NCBI GenBank assembly: GCA_947624335.1
Contig: CANQJX010000079.1
Coordinates: forward strand, 1-7,726
Source of the DNA: an uncultured Marvinbryantia sp.
GTDB taxonomy: Bacteria > Bacillota > Clostridia > Lachnospirales > Lachnospiraceae
DNA: 7,726 nt
Direction: 5' to 3'
In this document: positions 1 to 5,604 of the stretch, one piece after another
How the letters are laid out: every line of letters begins with the position of its first letter
How positions within the stretch are numbered: the first letter of the stretch is position 1
Notes under the pieces: model-generated
The model's input: the letters and a program-made list of their open reading frames with translations, nothing else
What the model was told of the DNA's origin: nothing
Database searches by the model: none
Position numbers and translations under genes: made by a program

Positions 1-1301
1 AAATCCATCTCACCTAACTCTATTTCAACCTCGATTACATCATCCGGTTTCCGTTGGGACAAGAGAACAACCGTCTCAACATGCTCCGTCCACCCGAACA
101 TATCCACAGGCTGAATCCCCCTCACCGCGTACCCTTTGCGGGTCAGGTACTGCAGATCCCGCGCCAGCGTTTCCGGATTGCAGGAAATGTAGACCACTTT
201 TTTCGGCGCAAGCTTGGCAAGCGCGGACAAAAATGCCTCGTCGCTGCCTGCGCGCGGAGGATCCAGAAAGACAACGTCGATACCGACCTTTTGCTCCGCA
301 AGACCTGTCATAAATTTACCGGCGTCCGCCGTATAAAATTGCGCGTTTTGGATATGGTTGCGTTTCGCGTTTACGCGCGCGTCGCGCACGGCGTCGCCGT
401 TTTGCTCCACGCCGATCACAGTTTTCGCCCGGTCCGCTGCAATCAGCCCAATCGTGCCGATTCCGCAGTAAGCGTCCAATACGGTTTCTTTCCCGCTCAA
501 ACCGGCGTAGTCAATTGCCGTCCGGTAGAGCGTCTCGGTCTGTATCGGGTTTACCTGATAAAAAGACTTTGCCGAAATGCGAAACGTGCGTCCGCATAAA
601 GTATCTTCGATGTAGCCCGGTCCGAAAAGCACAATTTCCCGCTCGCCAAGAACCATGCCGGTCTTTTTATCGTTAATGTTTAAAAGGATGGTGGTAATAT
701 CGGGATGGCGTTTGCGCAGCGCCGCCACAAAATTATTCTTAGATGGAAAGACAGGATCCGCAAGCACCAGCACTACCATAATCTGACCGCTCGCAAATCC
801 CCTGCGCGCCAGAACATGTCGGAAAAGCCCGCGGCCGCTGTCCTCATCATACGTCTTAATTTTAAAAGACTTTAAGAGCGAACGGATGCTGCGTATGATC
901 TCCTGACATTTTTCGTCTTCAATCAGGCAATCTTCCACCGGCACGATTTTGTGGCTGTGTTCCTGATAGGTGCCGGAAATGATTTCGCCTGTTTTTGTTC
1001 TGCCGAAAGCGGCGTGTACCTTATTGCGGTAGTGATACGGACGCTCCATGCCGATGATCGGCTGTACCTTTCCAAATGAGGCCAACTGTTTTTCCGTCTG
1101 ACGCTGTTTGCTGTGCAATTGCCTCCTGTAAGGCATCCCCTGATAACGGCAGCCGCCGCATTTTTTGTAAATCGGGCACAGAGGTTCTTTGCTGTTTTCC
1201 ATGCCCTTTGCGGCAGCTTTTCCCGTCCGGGAAACGTTCCTGTTTATCTTTTCAGAGTTGCCTTGTTTTTTCTTTTCCGGATGGTTTCCTGCCCGCCCCA
1301 T
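1..1301 (-). CDS. rlmD: 23S rRNA (uracil-C5)-methyltransferase, RlmD/RumA type, 3' end outside the window
   Basis: This is an SAM-dependent methyltransferase of the TrmA/RumA family, expected to methylate a uridine in 23S rRNA (U1939 class; some Firmicute members also modify U747). I see 433 codons without a stop, read from the reverse strand. An iron-sulfur cluster motif has cysteines at 42, 48 and 51 (CX5CX2C), with the likely fourth at 125. The SAM-binding motif DAYCGIGTIG is at 276-285 and FLDPPRAG at 345-352. The catalytic cysteine is C374 in SCNPETLARD, and the likely general base is E409 in HVET. The N-terminal TRAM domain of E. coli RlmD is absent; instead there are about 40 lysine-rich residues. 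The protein continues past the catalytic domain with an acidic tail (from about 419) that runs off the window. The start at 1301 is the first ATG after an in-frame stop, but its ribosome binding site is poor, so ATG at 1202 (residue 34) is an alternative. It lies 59 bases downstream of the NYN gene with no terminator between, so cotranscription is likely. Confidence 0.92.
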   Translation of the reverse strand, partial: MGRAGNHPEKKKQGNSEKINRNVSRTGKAAAKGMENSKEPLCPIYKKCGGCRYQGMPYRRQLHSKQRQTEKQLASFGKVQPIIGMERPYHYRNKVHAAFGRTKTGEIISGTYQEHSHKIVPVEDCLIEDEKCQEIIRSIRSLLKSFKIKTYDEDSGRGLFRHVLARRGFASGQIMVVLVLADPVFPSKNNFVAALRKRHPDITTILLNINDKKTGMVLGEREIVLFGPGYIEDTLCGRTFRISAKSFYQVNPIQTETLYRTAIDYAGLSGKETVLDAYCGIGTIGLIAADRAKTVIGVEQNGDAVRDARVNAKRNHIQNAQFYTADAGKFMTGLAEQKVGIDVVFLDPPRAGSDEAFLSALAKLAPKKVVYISCNPETLARDLQYLTRKGYAVRGIQPVDMFGWTEHVETVVLLSQRKPDDVIEVEIELGEMD

Positions 1302-1360
1302 ACTCCCAATTCTTCCCCCGCATAATTACTTTTCTTATCCGGCTCTTACCGCTGTTTTCC

Positions 1361-2359
1361 CTACTGGCTTTTCTTTTTGCCCTTCTTATCGTCCTCGTAC
1401 ACGGCGCGCAGCTGTCTGCCCTCGCCTTTGGTGCGGATGAAGGGGATGCTGCTGATGTATTCTTTTAAGCGGGAATAGCCGTAATCGCGCACCTTAAAAT
1501 CCTTAAACTGCAGATGGATCTTATTGCCGAGCGGCCCCAGGCCGATGCCGCTTTTCCCGCTGCCCTGTACCTGTTCCACAATATATTGATCCAGCCGCTC
1601 CTTGCGTCCGGGATCTTCGTAAAGCGCCACCGTCATCTGCGAGCCTTCACGCGTCACATTCAGCTTGGGGAAGGTATCCAGAAATTTATAGAGCATGCTG
1701 TAACCGTAGTTTCGCACGTCAAAATCCGGATACAGCTTCACCAGACGGCTGCCCACTTCGCCAAGTCCGGTGTCCTTTCCGTTATTCTGATTCTCGGTGA
1801 TGATCTTGATTACCGCCTCTTCGATCTGCTCGCGGCTGACCACGTCGTTCGCGATCTCTTTGGCGTCGCCGGACGCATTCTCCGCTATGGGCGCGTTCTT
1901 TTCTTCCTTATCCGAATTATCCTCCAGCAGAAGCTCCAGCGTTGTAAATTTATTGCATGCCTGACGGAACGGAATCGGCGTTTTCGCCTCGCCCATACCG
2001 ATCACATACTGTCCGCTCTCGCGCAGGCGGCTGGCAAGCCGGGTAAAATCGCTGTCGCTTGATACCAGACAAAAGCCGTCCACATTTCCGGTATATAAAA
2101 TGTCCATCGCGTCAATGATCATCGCGGAGTCCGTGGCGTTTTTGCCCTGCGTATAGCTATACTGCTGGATTGGGCTGATCGAGTTCTGAAGCAGCACTTC
2201 CTTCCAGCTCGCGTTGTGCGTGCTTGTCCAGTCTCCGTAAATACGTTTATAAGTGATATTTCCGTAGGTGGAAAGCTCGTCCAAAATAGGCTTAATGTAT
2301 TTTGCCGAGACGTTATCCGCGTCGATCAGCAGCGCATATTTTCCTTCGTTTTCTTTCAT
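1361..2359 (-). CDS. NYN-domain (LabA/PIN-like) protein with two OST-HTH/LOTUS domains
   Basis: This 332-residue soluble protein has an N-terminal NYN domain (about 6-145), a PIN-like fold found in metal-dependent ribonucleases. The expected acidic residues are present: D13 and D15 in LLIDADN, D77 in ATDSAM, and D102 and D104 in SSDSDF. An acidic linker (about 146-172) leads to two winged-helix OST-HTH/LOTUS domains, about 175-248 and 252-322. Each carries the matching signature of a phenylalanine, V-R-[DN]-Y-G-Y-S and a following L-x-x-[FY] helix. The C-terminus is a lysine-rich tail. LOTUS domains in other proteins bind RNA, so an RNA-targeted nuclease or RNA-binding factor is the best guess; the natural substrate is unknown. 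The start codon overlaps the nth stop as ATGA (2356-2359), and an AGGAAGGA ribosome binding site lies about 8 bases upstream inside nth, so translation is probably coupled. Domain calls are firm; function is inferred. Confidence 0.9.
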   Translation of the reverse strand: MKENEGKYALLIDADNVSAKYIKPILDELSTYGNITYKRIYGDWTSTHNASWKEVLLQNSISPIQQYSYTQGKNATDSAMIIDAMDILYTGNVDGFCLVSSDSDFTRLASRLRESGQYVIGMGEAKTPIPFRQACNKFTTLELLLEDNSDKEEKNAPIAENASGDAKEIANDVVSREQIEEAVIKIITENQNNGKDTGLGEVGSRLVKLYPDFDVRNYGYSMLYKFLDTFPKLNVTREGSQMTVALYEDPGRKERLDQYIVEQVQGSGKSGIGLGPLGNKIHLQFKDFKVRDYGYSRLKEYISSIPFIRTKGEGRQLRAVYEDDKKGKKKSQ

Positions 2360-2997
2360 GTTTCGATTCCTTCCTTTTTACAGATGTCCTGCAGGCAGCA
2401 GCGCCCGCAATGCGGTTTGGTGCGCGCCGTACACACCTCTCTTCCATGCATGACAAGGCGGTGGCAAAAGTCGCTTCCCTCCTCCGGGGGGATCACTTTC
2501 CACAGCGCCATTTCTACTTTTTTCGGTTCCTTGATATGATCCACCAGGCCCATGCGGTTTACCAGGCGGATACAGTGCGTATCCGTAACAATCGCGGGCT
2601 TGCCGAATACGTCGCCCATGATCAGATTTGCGCTTTTCCGTCCCACGCCCGGCAGTTTCAGGAGCGCGTCAAAATCGTCCGGAACCTTGCCGCCGTACTG
2701 TTCCTGCAGCGTCTTCATGCAGGCGCTGATATCGCGCGCTTTGCTGTGCCCCAGTCCGCACGGCTTTACAATCTCCTCGATATCCTCCACATCCGCATCG
2801 GCAAGCGCCTGCGCGGTGGGGTATTTCCGGTACAGCTCTTCCGTCACCACGTTAACGCGCGCGTCCGTACATTGCGCAGCCAGGCGCACGCTTACCAGAA
2901 GTTTCCACGCTTCGTCGTAGTCTAAGGTACATTCCGCCATGGGATATTCCTGTTTCAGCCGATTTACAATCTCCAAAGCGAGTTGTTTTTTTGTCAT
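2356..2997 (-). CDS. nth: Endonuclease III, DNA glycosylase/AP lyase
   Basis: This 213-residue protein is a base-excision repair enzyme that removes oxidised pyrimidines and cleaves the resulting abasic site. The helix-hairpin-helix LPGVGRKSAN spans 115-124, with catalytic lysine K121. The catalytic aspartate is D139 in VTDTH. The C-terminal iron-sulfur cluster has cysteines at 189, 197, 200 and 206. The first cysteine spacing is seven residues, one more than the CX6CX2CX5C of E. coli Nth; the other two spacings match. The reading frame extends upstream to an ATG at 3051, but I place the start at 2997. A strong AAAGGAG site lies 6 bases upstream of 2997, the family N-terminus fits there, and the extension would run through the repeat region. 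The stop overlaps the NYN-LOTUS start by four bases. Upstream is the repeat-flanked insert that separates it from the MATE gene. Confidence 0.96.
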   Translation of the reverse strand: MTKKQLALEIVNRLKQEYPMAECTLDYDEAWKLLVSVRLAAQCTDARVNVVTEELYRKYPTAQALADADVEDIEEIVKPCGLGHSKARDISACMKTLQEQYGGKVPDDFDALLKLPGVGRKSANLIMGDVFGKPAIVTDTHCIRLVNRMGLVDHIKEPKKVEMALWKVIPPEEGSDFCHRLVMHGREVCTARTKPHCGRCCLQDICKKEGIET

Positions 2998-3003
2998 TGG
3001 TAT

Positions 3004-3010
3004 CTCCTTT
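3004..3010 (-). promoter_or_regulatory. Ribosome binding site that fixes the nth start
   Basis: On the minus strand this reads AAAGGAG, 6 bases before the ATG at 2997. It favours that start over the in-frame ATG at 3051, which has no comparable site. Confidence 0.85.
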
Positions 3011-3011
3011 C

Positions 3012-3126
3012 TCCCCCTTATGATAAGTTGCGGGACCATGCGCCGTTTCAAATTTCGCTTCGCTCAATGGCGCATCGTGCATCACAAGGTTCCACCGGCT
3101 TCGCCGGTCCCCCTTATGATAAGTTG
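3012..3126. repeat. Exact 19-bp direct repeats flanking a 77-bp inverted-repeat-rich insert
   Basis: The 19-mer CAACTTATCATAAGGGGGA (minus strand) occurs at 3108-3126 and again, identically, at 3012-3030, a period of 96 bases. The upstream copy is coding: it holds the last codons and the TAA of the MATE gene. The second copy sits directly before the nth ribosome binding site. The 77 bases between them contain a 6-bp stem with a 3-base loop (3094-3099 with 3103-3108). A longer interrupted stem pairs 3038-3047 with 3066-3075 (7 bp perfect from the base, then one G-T position, then 2 more pairs). GGGACC at 3032-3037 is matched by GGTCCC at 3106-3111. No protein of credible length is encoded. This pattern fits insertion of a small palindromic element with duplication of its target, or a local tandem duplication whose inner part diverged. 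I cannot assign it to a named element family. Confidence 0.85.
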
Positions 3127-4448
3127 GGCATCAGTTTGCGGTTCAGGATCAGCGCCAGGAGAAACGCCGCCGTATCCGCCGCCGCCTGGGCGATCTGGAT
3201 GCCGAATATTCCCAAAACGGGCGGCAGAAGCAAGATTGCAGGCAGGAAAAACAAGCCCTGCCTGGAAGCCGCCAGCACGCTTGCCGGTACGGTGCGCCCG
3301 ATGGTCTGAAACATCATATTGTTTAAAATGATCCATCCCTGAAACGGCAGGGACAGGCACTGCATACGCAGGGCCAGCGCCCCGATGCGGATTACGTCTA
3401 AGTCGTCCTTACGGAAAATGGCAATCAGAGAATTGGAAAACAGAAAACCGACTGCCGCCAGCGCCAGAAGTACGCCGGTGGAAAGTTTTACGCAAAACCA
3501 AAAGGCGTCTTTTACGCGCTTAATGTTTCCCGCCCCATAGTTATAGCCGCAGACGGGCTGAAATCCCTGCCCGAATCCGATCACGGTCGCGCCCGCGAAG
3601 AACATGATGCGCTGCACAATCGACATCGCCGCGATCGCCGCGTCGCCATAGGGGTTCGCCGCGAGGTTTAGCGCCACAGTCGCCATGCTGGCAAGTCCCT
3701 GTCTGCAAAGAGAGGGGAAGCCGCCGCCGAAAATCTGCCCGATCACCTGGCGCAGATAGCGCAGATGGCGGATGCGCAGGGGAATGCAGTTTGCCTTTTT
3801 GATTCCCGCAAGCAGCAGGAGAAAAGAAACCAACTGGCTTAAAATCGTCGCCCACGCCGCGCCCGCAATTCCCATATCAAACCCGAAAATAAACACCGGG
3901 TCTAAAATCATGTTGAGAATCCCGCCGCTGGTAATGCCGATCATACCGTAAAAAGCGCTCCCCTGAAAGCGCAGCAGATTATTCAGCACCAGCGCCGCCG
4001 TCATATACGGCGCGCCAAGCAGAATAATCCCAAGATACGATTTGGTGTACGGCAGAATCGTGTCCGTAGAACCTAAAATACGCGAAAGCGGTTCCAGAAA
4101 TATCCGTCCCAGCACAAGGATCCCCGCGCCGCAAAAAAGCGCCAGAAAAAAACCGTTGGAGGCAAGATGCTCCGCCTCCTCATATTTCTTCGCGCCAAGC
4201 TTTCGCGAAACCGAATTGCCGGAACCATGTCCGAAGAAAAAGCCCAGCGCCTGAATCACAGACATCAGCGGGAACACCACGCCCACGGCGGCGGTGGCGC
4301 TGGTGCCGATCCGTCCCACAAAATATGTATCCGCCATATTGTAAAACGATGTGATCAGCATGCTGATAATCGTGGGGATTGCCAGCCGCGCGATCAGCCC
4401 CGGTATCGGAGCGTTTGCCATCATTTCCTGTTTCTGTTTCAGTGTCAT
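3114..4448 (-). CDS. MATE-family multidrug/drug-cation antiporter, MepA-like
   Basis: This 444-residue integral membrane protein is the usual length for MATE transporters, which have about twelve membrane segments in two related halves and export drugs or metabolites in exchange for Na+ or H+. Family hallmarks near the N-terminus are ARLAIPTIISMLITSFYN followed by MADTYFVG. The middle has GGILNMILDPVFIFGF with MGIAGAAWAT, and the second half has GFGQGFQPVCGYNYGAG. These resemble the MepA/DinF-like branch common in Clostridia; the actual substrate cannot be read from the sequence. The start at 4448 is supported by an AAGGA site about 10 bases upstream. Only about 30 bases separate the start from the T-tract of the preceding terminator, so its promoter must overlap that hairpin, lie inside the DUF1622 gene, or be the DUF1622 promoter acting by read-through. 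The final codons and stop lie inside the upstream copy of the 19-bp repeat. Confidence 0.95.
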   Translation of the reverse strand: MTLKQKQEMMANAPIPGLIARLAIPTIISMLITSFYNMADTYFVGRIGTSATAAVGVVFPLMSVIQALGFFFGHGSGNSVSRKLGAKKYEEAEHLASNGFFLALFCGAGILVLGRIFLEPLSRILGSTDTILPYTKSYLGIILLGAPYMTAALVLNNLLRFQGSAFYGMIGITSGGILNMILDPVFIFGFDMGIAGAAWATILSQLVSFLLLLAGIKKANCIPLRIRHLRYLRQVIGQIFGGGFPSLCRQGLASMATVALNLAANPYGDAAIAAMSIVQRIMFFAGATVIGFGQGFQPVCGYNYGAGNIKRVKDAFWFCVKLSTGVLLALAAVGFLFSNSLIAIFRKDDLDVIRIGALALRMQCLSLPFQGWIILNNMMFQTIGRTVPASVLAASRQGLFFLPAILLLPPVLGIFGIQIAQAAADTAAFLLALILNRKLMPNLS

Positions 4449-4478
4449 AATCCTGTCCTTCTTCCCGGCTTCGCGCCG

Positions 4479-4519
4479 AAAAACAATCTGGAATACCCGC
4501 CGCGCGGGATCCCAGATTG
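4479..4519 (-). terminator. Intrinsic terminator after the DUF1622 gene
   Basis: Read on the minus strand, CAATCTGG (4519-4512) pairs perfectly with CCAGATTG (4491-4484). Inside is a second 5-bp stem CCCGC/GCGGG (4508-4504 with 4500-4496) closed by a 3-base loop. A run of five T follows at 4483-4479. The hairpin begins one base after the DUF1622 stop codon and ends about 30 bases before the MATE start, so it either isolates the two genes or acts as an attenuator on MATE. Confidence 0.85.
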
Positions 4520-4520
4520 C

Positions 4521-4844
4521 TTAATCCGCTTCCTTTTCTTCTTGCTTAATTTCCCAGTGTATCAAAAATGTCAGTAAAGCGCGCAGTACAATAATACCCG
4601 CGACAATTGCGATCTCGCTCCACTGGCGGACGACAACGGTGCGCAAAATCTCGCTTCCAAGCTTAAATTCCAGTCCCATGGCCAGCCCTTTTGCCAGATA
4701 AATCCGGGTGTCGGGCTTTCGCGTAACATATTTGTACAGGCTCACCAGACTGGTACAGATAATTACGCCCACGCCGATATATTCAAAAATTAAAATTCCG
4801 ATTTCTACAATATAGCCCAATAATGTATTCAGCAGTTCCAGCAT
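4521..4844 (-). CDS. DUF1622-family small membrane protein
   Basis: This 107-residue protein matches my memory of the DUF1622 family, whose function is not established. It has a hydrophobic segment at about 5-36, then a basic turn (KYVTRKPDTR) and a partly amphipathic stretch with AKGLAMGLEFKLGSEILRT at 51-69. A second hydrophobic segment spans about 79-96, and the charged C-terminus contains HWEIKQE. Two membrane spans are likely. The frame is open to an ATG at 4883, but that codon lies in the -10 box of the gene's own promoter, so it cannot be in the transcript. ATG at 4844 has a GAGGA site about 8 bases upstream and gives the normal family length. The gene has its own promoter and terminator, so it is probably transcribed alone or with limited read-through into MATE. 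Confidence 0.88.
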   Translation of the reverse strand: MLELLNTLLGYIVEIGILIFEYIGVGVIICTSLVSLYKYVTRKPDTRIYLAKGLAMGLEFKLGSEILRTVVVRQWSEIAIVAGIIVLRALLTFLIHWEIKQEEKEAD

Positions 4845-4874
4845 GCTTCTTATCCTCGGTATATGTATTGATTG

Positions 4875-4887
4875 ATACTTCAAGTAT
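4875..4887. promoter_or_regulatory. Palindrome over the -10 box, possible operator
   Basis: ATACTT-C-AAGTAT is a perfect inverted repeat with a one-base centre. It covers most of the -10 box and the expected transcription start of the DUF1622 promoter. A dimeric repressor bound here would block the promoter. No regulator gene is present in the window, and the A+T-rich palindrome could be chance. Confidence 0.45.
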
Positions 4888-4912
4888 ACAAACCTGCGCG
4901 CAGCGTTGTCAA
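4883..4912 (-). promoter_or_regulatory. Sigma-70/SigA-type promoter for the DUF1622 gene
   Basis: On the minus strand a perfect -35 TTGACA (4912-4907) and a -10 TATACT (4888-4883) are separated by 18 bases. Transcription would start near 4876, leaving a leader of about 30 bases before the ATG at 4844. This is the best promoter match I see in the window. Confidence 0.8.
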
Positions 4913-4964
4913 GCCGGATTTTTACCGTCTCTATCTGCAGTTTATGCGCATCCGCCGCGTTTTG

Positions 4965-5180
4965 CTAATAAATCTTTTCCACTTCCGTAAGGCCGTACAT
5001 CTCCCGGAAGCGCGCAAGATCGTCGGAAGTGCGGATCAGCATGACTTCTTCAAACTTCCCCGTATGGATGTCCTGAAATCCCGCGACCTGCTCTCCCGTG
5101 CAGATGCTGCAGCGGATAACGGGCTTCTGATTTGCCCGGTCATAGCTTTGTTTTTCCGCTTTTTTCTTTTTCCCAAACAT
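4965..5180 (-). CDS. Conserved small CxxC protein of unknown function
   Basis: This 71-residue soluble protein begins with a lysine-rich stretch (MFGKKKKAEK) followed by VIRCSICTGEQVAGF with cysteines at C24 and C27. The remainder (FQDIHTGKFEEVMLIR, then DDLARFREMYGL) looks like a compact alpha/beta fold. The single CxxC pair could bind a metal (as a dimer or half-finger) or be redox active, but there is no second pair to complete a zinc site. Similar short proteins occur in Lachnospiraceae as far as I recall, under uninformative names; I do not assign a function. The start has a full AGGAGG site 5 to 6 bases upstream. It lies 80 G+C-rich bases downstream of the HPr gene, with no clear promoter or T-tract terminator between, so cotranscription with HPr is plausible. 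Confidence 0.8.
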   Translation of the reverse strand: MFGKKKKAEKQSYDRANQKPVIRCSICTGEQVAGFQDIHTGKFEEVMLIRTSDDLARFREMYGLTEVEKIY

Positions 5181-5260
5181 AGAATCCTCCTAGGTAAGCC
5201 GCTGCGGGCGGCTGCGGCAATACCGTTTGGATCCGTACCGCCGCTTTCGCCCGCCGCTCT

Positions 5261-5518
5261 TTACAGGTTTTCCCGGAAAAATGTTTCCATCTTTTCCGCC
5301 GCCGTCTCCTCATCCGCGCCCTGCGCCGTTACGACGACGGTATCGCCCTGTTTAACGCCAAGGCTCATCAATCCCATCAATTTTGTCGCCTCCGCGCTCT
5401 TTTCGCCCTTCGACACGGTAATCTGCGAAGAAAACGCTTTTGCCTCTTTTGCAAGCTGCCCCGCCGGGCGCGCGTGGATACCCACGGGATCGGTAATGGT
5501 ATACGAAAATGATTTCAT
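5261..5518 (-). CDS. ptsH: HPr-family phosphocarrier protein, with H15 but without Ser46
   Basis: This 85-residue protein has the length and fold signature of HPr, the small cytoplasmic protein that passes phosphate from enzyme I to the sugar-specific EIIA components of the phosphotransferase system. The active-site histidine is H15 in GIHARPAG, with R17 and P18 conserved. The second conserved block is ATKLMGLMSLGVKQGD at 44-59. Aligned with B. subtilis HPr (KSIMGVMSLG), the position of regulatory Ser46 is lysine (K46) and residue 45 is threonine. Phosphorylation by HPr kinase at that serine, and hence classical CcpA signalling, should therefore not occur unless T45 substitutes. The start has an AGGAG site 8 bases upstream. 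It follows lacZ by 86 bases. No enzyme I or EII gene is in the window. Confidence 0.92.
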   Translation of the reverse strand: MKSFSYTITDPVGIHARPAGQLAKEAKAFSSQITVSKGEKSAEATKLMGLMSLGVKQGDTVVVTAQGADEETAAEKMETFFRENL

Positions 5519-5519
5519 A

Positions 5520-5559
5520 GCCGGTTCTCCTTTTTTTACTTGTTTTTCCCCAAACCGGC
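5520..5559 (-). promoter_or_regulatory. Inverted repeat enclosing the HPr ribosome binding site
   Basis: GCCGGTT (5559-5553, minus strand) can pair with AACCGGC (5526-5520) across a 26-base A-rich loop. The 3' arm lies between the AGGAG site (5531-5527) and the ATG at 5518, so folding would hold the ribosome binding site at the base of the loop. The stem is short and the loop long, so a role in translation control is only a possibility. Confidence 0.35.
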
Positions 5560-5581
5560 CGTTTTTTATACATTCTGCAGA

Positions 5582-5603
5582 AACAAACGCGCGCCGCCCG
5601 TTT
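5582..5603 (-). terminator. Weak hairpin just after lacZ
   Basis: Immediately after the lacZ stop, AAACGGGC (5603-5596 on the minus strand) pairs with GCGCGTTT (5592-5585) at 7 of 8 positions around a 3-base loop. The following sequence has two broken T runs rather than a clean tract. On the plus strand the same hairpin overlaps six T. It may partly separate lacZ from ptsH. Confidence 0.3.
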
Positions 5604-5604
5604 T

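Noticed and set aside
54..599. Plus-strand open frame opposite rlmD.
   Set aside because: It lies antisense to the conserved methyltransferase domain, whose motifs are intact on the minus strand.
2302..2925. Plus-strand open frames opposite nth.
   Set aside because: These are antisense shadows; the minus strand carries all endonuclease III motifs.
2998..3051. An 18-residue N-terminal extension of Nth from the ATG at 3051.
   Set aside because: It has no ribosome binding site, runs through the repeat copy, and is not part of the family; ATG 2997 has a strong AAAGGAG site.
3082..3360. Minus-strand 92-codon frame across the MATE end and insert.
   Set aside because: It is in a different frame from MATE over shared sequence, with no family resemblance or ribosome binding site.
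4845..4883. The longer DUF1622 start at 4883.
   Set aside because: The codon falls inside the -10 box, upstream of the expected transcription start.
5181..5260. G+C-rich inverted repeats between HPr and the 71-residue gene, considered as a terminator.
   Set aside because: The stem is only about five pairs (GCCGC/GCGGC) with no T-tract on either strand; the G+C richness alone explains it.
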